Made by a program: the position numbers and the translations under genes
Notes under the pieces: model-generated
What the model was told of the DNA's origin: nothing
What the model saw: only the letters and a program-made list of their open reading frames with translations
The model's database searches: none
DNA from: Allopusillimonas sp008369125
GTDB lineage: Bacteria; Pseudomonadota; Gammaproteobacteria; Burkholderiales; Burkholderiaceae_B
Assembly (NCBI RefSeq): GCF_008369125.1
Contig: NZ_VOAY01000003.1
Coordinates: forward strand, 310,001 to 374,000
Reading direction: 5' to 3'
DNA length: 64,000 bases
Part shown: piece after piece, positions 25,347 through 33,842 of the stretch
How positions within the stretch are numbered: position 1 is the stretch's first letter
Layout: each line of letters begins with the position of its first letter

Positions 25347-25871
25347 TTATTGGTCACGGCGAAAAAACACTGTGACTTGCCCGACCTCGAAACCAAACTT
25401 GGTCACACTGGCGCGGTTGACAACGGTTTGTTCGTCAATCTTGAACATCCAATCATCAAACTTAACCTTGTATACGGAATCGCCAACAGGCAGCTTGAGG
25501 GTGTAGCGCATGCGAAAAGCATTGCCAGACGCATGGCCTATGGCCACACCCACCACATCGTGCGCCCTGCCGTGCAGCGACCCATCTGGCTGCGGGGAGA
25601 AGGTCCACTCACGTTCATCGTCAGTTCCGTCGTTATAAAAGAAGTGCTCTTTGAGTATGAAGTTGTCACCCTCGTTATGCCCTTCCATTTTGATATGGAA
25701 TCGCTTAACGACCTCGCCACTGCGCTTCTGAAACATACCCCAGGCCTCGGTCTTGCCCTGGAAGTACTGGGTGACATCGAGCTTGGGTTCTTCTTGCGCG
25801 TAGTGAGCCACATCCGGCATGGCACATGCTGTCAATGCCAGCACACTTCCTAAGATCAGCAATGTTCTCAT
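25347..25871 (-). CDS. DUF3833 lipoprotein
   Basis: A 174-residue protein with a lipoprotein signal (LLILGSVLALTACAMPD, lipobox LTAC with Cys near residue 16) and the DUF3833 domain (YFQGKTEAWGMFQKRSG, LKEHFFYNDG, EWTFSPQPDG). It is anchored in the inner or outer membrane facing the periplasm. The function is unknown, but the family is almost always encoded beside cyclopropane-synthase-like and FAD oxidoreductase genes. Its ATG overlaps the MFS stop by four bases. Confidence 0.9.
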   Translation of the reverse strand: MRTLLILGSVLALTACAMPDVAHYAQEEPKLDVTQYFQGKTEAWGMFQKRSGEVVKRFHIKMEGHNEGDNFILKEHFFYNDGTDDEREWTFSPQPDGSLHGRAHDVVGVAIGHASGNAFRMRYTLKLPVGDSVYKVKFDDWMFKIDEQTVVNRASVTKFGFEVGQVTVFFRRDQ

Positions 25872-27124
25872 GTTGTTGTTTCTCCAGTTGAATCGTCAAG
25901 AAAATGCAGCCGCCACATGGCCAGAAGCTTCAGCAAACAGGGCAGCCCACCGTAGGTCCACGCGAGCGCGTGCCCGCCACTGCCCGAAGCACCTGGCTGA
26001 TAACCAAGAACTGCAAGCCATGGCAAGGCAAGGCCCGACAGCGCGAGCGTGAGTTTTCCTAATAGGCTCCATACGCCGTAATAGGCTGCAGGGGACTCAC
26101 GTTCGGGTATAAGACGAGCCAGCAACACAGGTGGCAACACCAGATCTGCTCCCAGTGAGAGCCCCGCTGCCACGCAGATAATCAGATAGGGGTAGCGGTC
26201 TCCGGGACCCAGAGTGGCCGCCCATACAAAGGTGATAACCGCCAGCACCATGCCCAGACGCCACGCGGCTACGGGACCGAGGCGCGATGCAAGTACCATC
26301 CATACAGGCATGCCAACCGCCCCAGCCAGAAAATAAATGCCAAGAAAGTACCCAGACCATTGCGGTTCAACCAGTACATCTGCAATAAAAAAGAGAGCAA
26401 GCGTCGCAGGGATGGACACAGACAGCGCGTTCAGAAAGTATGGGAGTAACAGACTTCTGACCCGTCTGTTCTGCAGGCAGGCGTGCCACGAAACATTATC
26501 TGGCGTATCTGAAGCGTGCGCCCAAGCGGGGGCCCTGTAGAGCAAGGTACCCACGCCTAACACGAGCAGCAGGGCAAACACGATTGAATAGACGGCCATG
26601 CTCTGCTGCGGACTCTTGCTTGTGGCATTTATTAGCCAGATCGGTAGCGTACTGGCGAGCATCACGCCCAAAAGACCAAACACTTCGCGCCAGCCCGAGG
26701 CCAGTGTCAACCCGGCTGTATCAGGTGCCAATCGCGCCCCCCACGCCAGATAAGCAATGTTAAGCACACTGTGAGCCGTGTAAACAACGATGAGCGCCAC
26801 AGCCAGCCACACCGCCAACATCAGGCCAGAAACAGGTGCAAGCCACAGCCCAGCAAAGGCCAGGATCAAAACGATGCTCGCACCCCATAGCGCTCGCCCA
26901 AGGCGCGACTGACGCGCAAGACTATCAACCCATTGCCCTATCCAGGGGTCTTGAACCGTATCAACAATGCGTGCTGCAAACAGCACAAACCCAGCTAGCG
27001 ATAGCGACAGGCCGAGCTGGCTGGTGTAGTAAATAGGCACCTGAATGTAGACGGGCAAAGCTGCCATGGCCAGGGGCATACCAAGCAGGCCATAGGACGC
27101 AAAGGAAGCAGCGCCCCGTCTCAT
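25868..27124 (-). CDS. MFS/GPH-type transporter
   Basis: A 418-residue protein with about twelve membrane helices and the GPH-like loop ARIVDTVQDPWIGQWVDS between helices 2 and 3 near residue 55. In comparable lipid-modification clusters a carrier of this type is present and may move a modified lipid or precursor. It overlaps both neighbours by four bases, which shows that it is integral to the operon rather than a passenger. Confidence 0.9.
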   Translation of the reverse strand: MRRGAASFASYGLLGMPLAMAALPVYIQVPIYYTSQLGLSLSLAGFVLFAARIVDTVQDPWIGQWVDSLARQSRLGRALWGASIVLILAFAGLWLAPVSGLMLAVWLAVALIVVYTAHSVLNIAYLAWGARLAPDTAGLTLASGWREVFGLLGVMLASTLPIWLINATSKSPQQSMAVYSIVFALLLVLGVGTLLYRAPAWAHASDTPDNVSWHACLQNRRVRSLLLPYFLNALSVSIPATLALFFIADVLVEPQWSGYFLGIYFLAGAVGMPVWMVLASRLGPVAAWRLGMVLAVITFVWAATLGPGDRYPYLIICVAAGLSLGADLVLPPVLLARLIPERESPAAYYGVWSLLGKLTLALSGLALPWLAVLGYQPGASGSGGHALAWTYGGLPCLLKLLAMWRLHFLDDSTGETTT

Positions 27125-27636
27125 GGCTGTGTTCGCAGAAGATTTTTACGCAATTCTGGCGCTTGTGTATCGGGGTCAAGCCAGATGCGGAAAAACGTAC
27201 GGGCAAACTCAGCATCCTGAATGTCGGCCGTAAGCTGTGCCCCCATAAAAAACCTGACGCCAGTGTCAGGCATATATAAGCCGGTAAGGCTGTCCCCCGG
27301 TTTGACGTCGACAAACGCTTGTTCCAACAAAGCGCGCCACTGCTCAAGCGTCGCCTGGGATACCGGCGATATGGACAGGCGCTTCATCTCGTGCAGACTG
27401 CTTTCGACAATTTTGCGGCGTGAGATCGCGCGATGATAAGTGAGCTGGAGAGCAAACGCCGCGTTCAGAGGTGCCGATGCACACGCCCCCCACAGTTGTG
27501 CCTCATAAATGTCAAAGCCATACTTGCGAAACTCACCCTGCCCGCACAGTTGTGCATCAGGCAGCGCAACTCTCCAGTCAGCCCATGAGTGGGCACTAAA
27601 TAGGCTCAGCGCGAGAGCAAGCAAACAGGTTCGCAT
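27121..27636 (-). CDS. Secreted chalcone isomerase-like protein
   Basis: A 171-residue protein with a signal peptide (MRTCLLALALSLFSAHSWAD) and a chalcone-isomerase-fold domain (YEAQLWG, LTYHRAISRRKIVESSLHEM, GDSLTGLYMPDTGVRFFMG). The fold is known to bind fatty acids in non-enzymatic relatives, so a periplasmic fatty-acid-binding role is plausible. The open frame extends upstream to 28056 inside the methyltransferase gene; the real start is ATG 27636, one base after that gene's stop and directly before the signal peptide. Confidence 0.88.
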   Translation of the reverse strand: MRTCLLALALSLFSAHSWADWRVALPDAQLCGQGEFRKYGFDIYEAQLWGACASAPLNAAFALQLTYHRAISRRKIVESSLHEMKRLSISPVSQATLEQWRALLEQAFVDVKPGDSLTGLYMPDTGVRFFMGAQLTADIQDAEFARTFFRIWLDPDTQAPELRKNLLRTQP

Positions 27637-27637
27637 G

Positions 27638-28852
27638 CTATTCGGGCCTGGTGAACACAAACTGAACAACGTCGGTGCGTCGTTCTTCAAAACCGGCTTC
27701 GCAATAGGCAAGATAAAGTCGCCACGTGCGTATGAACCTTTCGTCAAAACCCTGTCTGCGAATGTCTGAAAGATGCTGCTCAAACGCCTGACGCCAACGT
27801 CTGAGGGTTTCGGCATAATCCTTGCCGAAACGCAGGGTGACATGGCCTTCAAGGCCGGCGGTGCGACCCACCTTAAGCAAGCGCTCTGGGCTGGGCAGCA
27901 TGCCACCAGGAAAGATGGATTGTCTGATGAAATCGCTGCTGCGACGGTACTGTTCGAACCGCGACTCGTCGATGGTAATGGACTGCAGCAGCGCACGTGC
28001 ACCAGGCTTAAGCCTGTGGCGAAGAATTTTTCCGAACCCCGGCCAGAATTTTTCACCTACCGCTTCGAACATCTCGATGGATACGACCGCGTCGTATTGA
28101 CCAACAATATCTCGGTAGTCACGCAGCTCGACCTTGGCCAGGTCATCTAGCCCCGCCTCTGCGATACGTTTTTGCGCCAGTTCACACTGTGCCTGAGAAA
28201 TGGTCACGCCGTGCACGTGTATGCCTCGACGGGCAGCATGCAGTGCAAAGCCACCCCATCCACAACCTATTTCCAGCACACGCATACCCGGCCGCAACCC
28301 CAATGACTGCACAATAAGCTGGTATTTATCGTCTTGGGCCAGCTCCAGGCTTTTGCCGTTATTGCGTGCAAAAAGTGCGCTCGAATATCCCATACCCGCA
28401 TCTAGCCACTGCGCGTAAAACGCATTGCCAATGTCATAGTGGGCGTGGATATTGCGTTTGCTTCCCGCCCGGCTGTTCACGCGCAAACGATGCAGCAGCC
28501 CGTACCACAACCGCGAGATCAATTTGCCTCCAATCGCCTCGGGAAAGACGGCTTCATTGCGAATGGCAAACTGCAGCAGCAAGGTCAGATCAGGGGTATC
28601 AAGCCAGCCATCCTGGTAGGCGTCTGCAAAACCGATATCACCATTTCTCAATATGCGTGAGCAGCTACGCCAATCATTAATCTGCAAGGTGGCGCCAGGC
28701 AAGGCCACCGGCGATCCGAACATTTTCCGTTCACCTGTTGGCGTTACAAGAACCAGATGTCCCACCCTGATGCGCTCGAGCAGCGAGAGGAACAAACGGG
28801 CTGCAGCAGGGGTGCGATAAATGACGGCGTCAGAGGTGGATTGTGATGTCAT
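27638..28852 (-). CDS. Cyclopropane-fatty-acyl-phospholipid synthase family methyltransferase
   Basis: A 404-residue member of the CFA synthase family: N-terminal lipid-binding extension, then the SAM domain with VLEIGCGWGGFALHAA near residue 195, the YDAVVSIEMFEAVGE segment and the C-terminal QSIFPGGMLPS region. Members add a methyl or methylene to the double bond of a membrane phospholipid acyl chain. Located next to DUF1365 and a FAD oxidoreductase, it more probably belongs to the subgroup that makes methylated or furan-type fatty acids (as in the ChrR-sigmaE regulon of Rhodobacter sphaeroides) than to housekeeping cyclopropane synthases. Confidence 0.93.
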   Translation of the reverse strand: MTSQSTSDAVIYRTPAAARLFLSLLERIRVGHLVLVTPTGERKMFGSPVALPGATLQINDWRSCSRILRNGDIGFADAYQDGWLDTPDLTLLLQFAIRNEAVFPEAIGGKLISRLWYGLLHRLRVNSRAGSKRNIHAHYDIGNAFYAQWLDAGMGYSSALFARNNGKSLELAQDDKYQLIVQSLGLRPGMRVLEIGCGWGGFALHAARRGIHVHGVTISQAQCELAQKRIAEAGLDDLAKVELRDYRDIVGQYDAVVSIEMFEAVGEKFWPGFGKILRHRLKPGARALLQSITIDESRFEQYRRSSDFIRQSIFPGGMLPSPERLLKVGRTAGLEGHVTLRFGKDYAETLRRWRQAFEQHLSDIRRQGFDERFIRTWRLYLAYCEAGFEERRTDVVQFVFTRPE

Positions 28853-29685
28853 AATTTCTTATCTATTGGGTCACGTTCGGAGACCACTGTGCTGGACACC
28901 GTATCTTCGCGTGAAGGCTTGGAGAAAAAGGGGACTTTGCGCAGCCAAAGACGTAGCGCCTGCCAGTAAATGCGGGCAATGACAGAGAACGTCATAAAAG
29001 GCTGACGCGCGACGGCATGTAGGGCCGATCGGCGATTGAGTTCACGGTTACGTCCACCTACCGACGTGCGCAGCAGCAGACCCTCGATATCGAAGTAGTC
29101 GATAGCTATAAATGAGGTGTCAACCGTGTCTCGCAGGCGAAACTGATAACGCCCCTCGACCTGGCAAAAGGGCGATACGTGCAACTGCTTGCGGCATTCG
29201 AGAACGGTATTGCCCGTGATGGGTTCTTCATTGGGCCCCGTCAGCAAATAACTGTGCCGCTCTCCAAAGGTGCTTGTTACCTCGGCAAGCAAAGCGCGCA
29301 GATTTCCGGCTCGGTCATGGCAATACCAAAAACTGACAGGGTTGAACACATAGCCCAACACACGCGGAAACGTCTGCAACCAGATATCGCCGTCGGCCTG
29401 CACGCCCGCGTCAGCCAGCTGACCGCGCACCCATGCGGCCAGATCAGTGCCATCACATGCCCCGTAGTCGCGTGTGCGAATGCCCATAAGGCCCCGGCGA
29501 TCAACGCCAAACCACCAGCTATTGAACTGCGCAAGTTGATCAAGATTGAGGCGAACGCAAAATATCGGGTACACGAACCGATTGCGCACCGGACGCAGCC
29601 GCTCATGCATGACGCGTCCCGAAATGAGCACGGCGGATTGGGTTGGTGCCGAATTGGAAGACGAGATATTCACACTGTGGCCCAC
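28849..29685 (-). CDS. DUF1365 protein
   Basis: A 278-residue DUF1365 member (VLISGRVMHERLRPVRNRFVYPIF, FPRVLGYVFNPVSFWYCHD, EVTSTFGERHSYLL), a family of unknown biochemistry nearly always found between a FAD-dependent amine-oxidase-like gene and a CFA-synthase-like gene. The GTG at 29685 overlaps the upstream gene by 16 bases; a GTG at 29673 (GTGA overlap) is an equally good start. The stop overlaps the methyltransferase start by four bases. Confidence 0.92.
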   Translation of the reverse strand: MGHSVNISSSNSAPTQSAVLISGRVMHERLRPVRNRFVYPIFCVRLNLDQLAQFNSWWFGVDRRGLMGIRTRDYGACDGTDLAAWVRGQLADAGVQADGDIWLQTFPRVLGYVFNPVSFWYCHDRAGNLRALLAEVTSTFGERHSYLLTGPNEEPITGNTVLECRKQLHVSPFCQVEGRYQFRLRDTVDTSFIAIDYFDIEGLLLRTSVGGRNRELNRRSALHAVARQPFMTFSVIARIYWQALRLWLRKVPFFSKPSREDTVSSTVVSERDPIDKKL

Positions 29686-30956
29686 TCAGGCGATACGCCA
29701 AAACTTCTGGCCACACGCAGCGCTGACTTCAGCCCATCTTCGTGAAAGCCGTAACCCGTCCAGGCGCCAGCGTGCCAGGTATGCCGAACTCCCTGCAGCG
29801 ACGCGAGCTCGCCCTGTGCTTTGATCGCAGGCAGATCAAGAATGGGGTGCTCATACTCCATGGACAACAGTCTTGTTTCTGGTGCTGGCAGGGTAATGGG
29901 GTTGAGCGTGACCACGACAGGCGTTTCAAACGGAAGGGGCTGAAGCTGATTAAGCAGGTAGCTTACGCACACAGGACGCCCTCCATCGACTGCGTTGGCG
30001 CCCAGATAATTCCAGGCAGACCACACGCCACGGCGCTGCGGCAAAAGCGAGACATCAGTATGCAGCATTGCCAGATTCTTCTGGTAGCGCACCGCGGCCA
30101 GTGTGGCTCGCTCTTGCTCGCTGGGGTCTTGCAGCATATGAAGGGTTTGCGGTGCATGCGTGGCCATGACGATGGCGTCGAATGGCTCGACACCCGACGC
30201 AGTACGCAAATTGATTCCATTGTTGTCGCGCGAAACACCTAATACGGGGGTATTTAGACGCAAATCTGGAATGCTGCCAATCAATCGACGCACATACTCA
30301 CGTGAGCCACCTACAACAGTTCTCCATTGGGGACGGTCACGCACCTGTAAAAGACCATGATTGGCGCAAAAGCGAAGAAAAGTCTTGGCCGGAAAATTAA
30401 GAATGTCTGACGCGGCGCTAGACCAAATCGCCGACGCCATGGGAAGAAGGTAGTTATTCTGAAACGTAGCGCCATAACTGCCCTGCACCAGCAGTTCGCG
30501 CAGCGAACACCCACTGGCCTCCGCCATAGCGAGGTGACGCGGCGCCGCCTTGTTGAACCGCATGATGTCGCGCAACATACCCATAAAACTGGGCGAGAAA
30601 AGATTGCGTCGCTGTGCAAATACCGTGTTCAGGTCGCTGCCCGCCCACTCAAGCCGACCATTGTCGAGCGAAACGGAAAAGCTCATATTGCTGGGGTGCG
30701 TCTTTACTTGAAGCTCTTCAAATAAGCTGATCAGGTTGGGATAGGTGCGATCGTTGAATACCAGAAACCCAGTATCAACGGGGTGCGTCACACCATCAAG
30801 CGTTACATCAACCGTATTCGAGTGCCCCCCAGGGTACCCTGCTGCCTCAAACAGGGTGACTTGATAACGCCTGCCCAAAAAATAGGCGCTAGCCAGCCCG
30901 CTGATGCCCGCCCCAACCACGGCGATGCGAGCGCCAAAATTAGGTGCGCTAGGCAT
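29670..30956 (-). CDS. FAD-dependent oxidoreductase (amine oxidase/desaturase-like), first gene of the lipid operon
   Basis: About 428 residues with the Rossmann FAD motif IAVVGAGISGLASAYFLG near the N terminus, GGHSNTVDV and, at the C terminus, the AGAWTGYGFHEDGLKSAL segment typical of the amine-oxidase-like family next to DUF1365. I take ATG 30956 as start (MPSAPNFGA); a GTG at 30998 would add 14 residues. It likely oxidises or desaturates an acyl chain in the membrane. Its promoter should lie in 30957-31145, which holds the operator motif near 31121. Confidence 0.92.
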   Translation of the reverse strand: MPSAPNFGARIAVVGAGISGLASAYFLGRRYQVTLFEAAGYPGGHSNTVDVTLDGVTHPVDTGFLVFNDRTYPNLISLFEELQVKTHPSNMSFSVSLDNGRLEWAGSDLNTVFAQRRNLFSPSFMGMLRDIMRFNKAAPRHLAMAEASGCSLRELLVQGSYGATFQNNYLLPMASAIWSSAASDILNFPAKTFLRFCANHGLLQVRDRPQWRTVVGGSREYVRRLIGSIPDLRLNTPVLGVSRDNNGINLRTASGVEPFDAIVMATHAPQTLHMLQDPSEQERATLAAVRYQKNLAMLHTDVSLLPQRRGVWSAWNYLGANAVDGGRPVCVSYLLNQLQPLPFETPVVVTLNPITLPAPETRLLSMEYEHPILDLPAIKAQGELASLQGVRHTWHAGAWTGYGFHEDGLKSALRVARSFGVSPEWATV

Positions 30957-31120
30957 GTGGTATGCAGAAAAAATCTGCCCCTTTTGCGCATTGGCCACGT
31001 TCGCGACATGGTGCCAGCGAACTACCGGATGCGTACGACGCGGAACAGGCGATTTGAAACATGGTGCGCACCCTCAACATTCAGTGATAAGATTGAATCT
31101 ACTTTAGTGTTAAAACCTAT

Positions 31121-31152
31121 TACTAATCAGTAGCCTTATTTACTAATGAGTA
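31121..31152. promoter_or_regulatory. Tandem 12-bp operator candidates between lipid operon and tetR
   Basis: TACTAATCAGTA at 31121-31132 and TACTAATGAGTA at 31141-31152 are imperfect palindromes (TACT..AGTA) with starts exactly 20 bases, two helical turns, apart. The second includes the ATG at 31146 annotated for tetR. The same 12-mer as the first recurs at 32415. Placement between divergent units and beside a TetR gene makes them strong candidates for its binding sites. Confidence 0.68.
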
Positions 31153-31751
31153 TTCTAAATCGATCTAGCTTTAAAGACAAGGCGTTCAAGATGCGTGAAG
31201 ACGCAATTCTTGACGCCACCACCATCACGCTTGGCGTCAAGGGTTTTGACCTGATGACGATGGACGACATCGCTGCCGAGGTGGGCATCTCTAAACCAAG
31301 CCTCTACAAGCACTTCAAGTCGAAGGAAGATCTGGTCGGTGAGGCCATGATCCGTCTGATGGACGGCGCGCTGGAGCGGCTTGAAGCAATGCCAAAAACA
31401 GCAACACCTGTGGAGCGATTAAAGTTGTTGCTCGAGTGGGCGTTGCGAGTGCGACTAACAGGGGGGCTGCCGTTTCTGCCTTCCACAAGCCCACACGTTC
31501 GCAAAATGCTGACGCGCAACTTCAGATACGTTACCCGTGTGCTCAAACTGCATCAACGGCTCAAGAAAATCGTCAGCCAAGCCAAGGCTAACGGGGAGCT
31601 CAGCACCAGTCTGCCCGATGATGTGATCCTGTTTGCGTTCTATGCTCGCACCTGCGACCCTTCCGTGGAGTATCTTCAGCTTTACAGCAAGCTGGACGAA
31701 GATGCCATCGTGCAGCACATGCTGCAGGTGTGCTTTCAGGGCTTGCAATAA
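31146..31751 (+). CDS. TetR-family regulator
   Basis: A 201-residue TetR protein with the helix-turn-helix MTMDDIAAEVGISKPSLYKHFKSKEDLV at about residues 38-65 and an all-helical ligand domain. It is divergent from the FAD oxidoreductase operon and probably represses it and itself. Start choice is uncertain: ATG 31146 has no ribosome site and lies inside an operator candidate, whereas ATG 31191 (MREDAILDA) follows AAGGCG and also retains the whole HTH. I keep the longer form because the SFKDKAFKMRE stretch looks like genuine N-terminal sequence of this family. Confidence 0.88.
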   Translation: MSILNRSSFKDKAFKMREDAILDATTITLGVKGFDLMTMDDIAAEVGISKPSLYKHFKSKEDLVGEAMIRLMDGALERLEAMPKTATPVERLKLLLEWALRVRLTGGLPFLPSTSPHVRKMLTRNFRYVTRVLKLHQRLKKIVSQAKANGELSTSLPDDVILFAFYARTCDPSVEYLQLYSKLDEDAIVQHMLQVCFQGLQ

Positions 31752-31821
31752 GGCGGTTGCGCAAACTTCGGGCAATGAAGGGGGCACCATCGGCCACGTG
31801 AACGTTCAACGCCCCCCCCTT

Positions 31822-32214
31822 TCAAAACAAGATTGCCTCCAGCATCTGCAATATGCCCCATATGCTTGCTATGTAAACCAGCGTACGCAAGTAGGGTATG
31901 CCGGCGATATAAATAGGCAGGTAAAGCACCCGTGCAATCAGATAAATCTCGGCCCCAAGTGCAGTTTGCGTGCCGGTTCGATCAGCAACAACTACTGCCA
32001 GCGTGGCGGCAGCAAAAAAGGGAAAGGTTTCGAGGAAATTGCGGCTTGCCCGGTTAGCACGTTGGGCGTGCTTGCCCAAAGGCTGTACGGCGTCATCACG
32101 ATTGCCGGTATTCCATTTCAGCCCGCGCTGCCAAGTAGCGAAACCGATGGCCACGAATACATACACGAATCCGAGAGCCGTGGCCCAGCCAAGCATTTGC
32201 AATTCAATTGTCAT
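31822..32214 (-). CDS. MAPEG family membrane protein
   Basis: A 130-residue four-helix protein of the MAPEG superfamily (glutathione-dependent eicosanoid/lipid-peroxide enzymes in eukaryotes), with the RAQRANRASRNFLETFPFF-type segment (here KHAQRANRASRNFLETFPFF from about residue 48) and LYLPIYIAGIPYLRT. Bacterial members are uncharacterised, but the family motif positions the glutathione/lipid site at the membrane. It is convergent with tetR and close to the fasciclin gene, in keeping with lipid or oxidative stress. Confidence 0.9.
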   Translation of the reverse strand: MTIELQMLGWATALGFVYVFVAIGFATWQRGLKWNTGNRDDAVQPLGKHAQRANRASRNFLETFPFFAAATLAVVVADRTGTQTALGAEIYLIARVLYLPIYIAGIPYLRTLVYIASIWGILQMLEAILF

Positions 32215-32414
32215 TGTTGTTACTCCCTAAAGGTAGTGACTGACGGGCCAAGTTGTCGCTGTACGTCAACATGATTGAAGGTTGCACATCAGCGGCACCA
32301 CCGATAAACGCAGCGACGGTGAATCTAACAGCGAAATACCACGAACAACTTGATCGATTCTGGTACATGAGTGACGTCGAAACTGACGTTATATTACTAC
32401 TTAGAAAATAAAAC

Positions 32415-32426
32415 TACTAATCAGTA
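32415..32426. promoter_or_regulatory. Third copy of the TetR-locus 12-mer, upstream of the fasciclin gene
   Basis: TACTAATCAGTA, identical to 31121-31132, lies 118 bases upstream of the fasciclin ATG in an AT-rich stretch. Flanking bases also agree in part (ACTACTAATCAGTATTC here, TTACTAATGAGTATTC at 31140). The gap 32215-32543 contains this site and otherwise no gene I can support. It suggests that the fasciclin gene is a member of the same regulon. Confidence 0.6.
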
Positions 32427-32543
32427 TTCTTTTTAACCGACTGGTGTTAGACTTAATTCTGACTTTTAGATAAAGGTCAGATTTATCCTCAGAAAGTTTC
32501 TTCAGTAGTTTTTCTCGCACCTAAAATTTGTTCGGAGACCCGC

Positions 32544-33008
32544 ATGAAACGCCTTCTATCTGTTATTGCACTTTCGACTGCATTCATCGTCCCTTCTGCC
32601 TGGGCCGCTAGCGACATCGTCGACACTGCCATCAGTGCCGGTTCATTCAACACCTTAGTCACCGCCATCAAGGCGGCCGGCTTGGTGGAAACACTTAAAG
32701 GCCCCGGTCCATTCACTGTTTTCGCTCCAACAGATGAGGCCTTTGCAAAGATTCCTAAGGCAGATCTGGATGCCTTATTGGCCAACAAAAAAGAACTGAC
32801 TAAAGTGCTGACATACCATGTCGTCCCCGGCGCCGTGATGGCCGCAGACGTCAAGCCTGGCATGGTCAAAACCGTGGAAGGTAGCGACCTGAAGATCAGT
32901 GTGGCTGATGGCAAGGTCATGGTAAATAACGCCCATGTCATCAAAACTGACATCAAGGCAAGCAATGGCGTGATTCACGTTATTGATACCGTGTTAATGC
33001 CCAAGTAA
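32544..33008 (+). CDS. Secreted fasciclin (FAS1) domain protein
   Basis: A 154-residue protein with a signal peptide (MKRLLSVIALSTAFIVPSAWA) and a single FAS1 domain: SFNTLVTAIKAAGL, the H1 motif GPFTVFAPTDEAFAKIP, VLTYHVVPG and the closing NGVIHVIDTVLMPK. FAS1 proteins are periplasmic or surface adhesion-type domains; several bacterial ones accompany photo-oxidative or stress regulons. It has a CGGAGA ribosome site and an upstream TetR-locus motif. A GC-rich hairpin follows the stop. Confidence 0.94.
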   Translation: MKRLLSVIALSTAFIVPSAWAASDIVDTAISAGSFNTLVTAIKAAGLVETLKGPGPFTVFAPTDEAFAKIPKADLDALLANKKELTKVLTYHVVPGAVMAADVKPGMVKTVEGSDLKISVADGKVMVNNAHVIKTDIKASNGVIHVIDTVLMPK

Positions 33009-33016
33009 TGCGAACA

Positions 33017-33046
33017 GGCCCGGTCTTTAACGAAAAAGCCCGGGCC
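33017..33046 (+). terminator. GC-rich hairpin after the fasciclin gene
   Basis: GGCCCGG at 33017-33023 pairs with CCGGGCC at 33040-33046 around a 16-base loop. No T-run follows, so it may be a transcript-stabilising hairpin or weak terminator rather than a classical one. Confidence 0.4.
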
Positions 33047-33082
33047 ATGGCGTGTTGCGAATAAACTTGATGGAAGATGGTC

Positions 33083-33697
33083 ATGGCCACTGAAGAACCC
33101 AAATTTAAACAACTGGCTCACGATGACAAGTTTGAAGTTCGCGAATACAACGCAGTGGTTGTTGCTGAAACTGTGGTGCAAGGCGACATGGACACGGCAT
33201 CGCGCGATGGGTTCAAGCTAATAGCCAATTACATTTTTGGCGATAACCATAAGGGCGAGGGTCTTGGGCAAGGCGCATCAGAAAAAATAGCCATGACCGC
33301 GCCCGTTATCGCTGAACCTGAAACAGGCTCCCACACTATCTCTATGACGGCACCCTTAACGACTGAAGCGGTCGGCATCACTCAGACGATGACGTTCGCC
33401 AAGTGTTGGCGTATTCAATTTTTCATGCCTGGGCAATATACCGTAGCAAGCTTACCTCAACCCAATAATGAAGCGGTAGTCTTGCGCGAAATACCCTCTT
33501 CACGTTATGCCGTTGTTCGTTTTTCAGGCATGGCTTCTACATCAAGCATTGAGACAAAAACAGAAGAGCTATTGCACTGGATGAACGTGAACCGCTTGAT
33601 TCCTGCCGGCGCTCCAAAGCTGGCGCGCTATGATCCGCCATGGACGCTGCCTGGATTAAGGCGAAACGAGATACAAATTCAAATAACGTCTTCTTAG
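33083..33697 (+). CDS. SOUL-type heme-binding protein
   Basis: A 204-residue SOUL/HBP domain protein: FEVREYNAVVVAETVV, the central SEKIAMTAPVIAEPE and SMTAPLTTEA strands, and the C-terminal LARYDPPWTLPGLRRNEI motif shared by the family. Members bind heme or free porphyrins. I use ATG 33083, which has GGAAG at six bases; ATG 33077 overlaps that site. There is no signal peptide, unlike many plant homologues. Its location between the fasciclin and epimerase genes, near tspO, gives a second porphyrin-binding protein in the region. Confidence 0.93.
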   Translation: MATEEPKFKQLAHDDKFEVREYNAVVVAETVVQGDMDTASRDGFKLIANYIFGDNHKGEGLGQGASEKIAMTAPVIAEPETGSHTISMTAPLTTEAVGITQTMTFAKCWRIQFFMPGQYTVASLPQPNNEAVVLREIPSSRYAVVRFSGMASTSSIETKTEELLHWMNVNRLIPAGAPKLARYDPPWTLPGLRRNEIQIQITSS

Positions 33698-33842
33698 ACG
33701 TGTAAAGTGCTAGAACACATACGTAGCACGTGATTTTTGAATCTTCAGTGGTATGGTACCAAAAAAGGCGGCGTCAGATGGACGTCTGTCGGGCTGGAAG
33801 ACAGTCAACAAGAATCAAATTTGATCAAGGATTTATGCGCTG

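Noticed and set aside
27637..28056. N-terminal extension of the chalcone isomerase-like gene by 140 codons.
   Set aside because: It lies entirely within the methyltransferase gene in another frame; the signal peptide at 27636 marks the real start.
33708..33745. GTGCT...AGCAC hairpin followed by ATTTTT after the SOUL gene.
   Set aside because: The stem is only five bases with a long loop; too weak to call a terminator.
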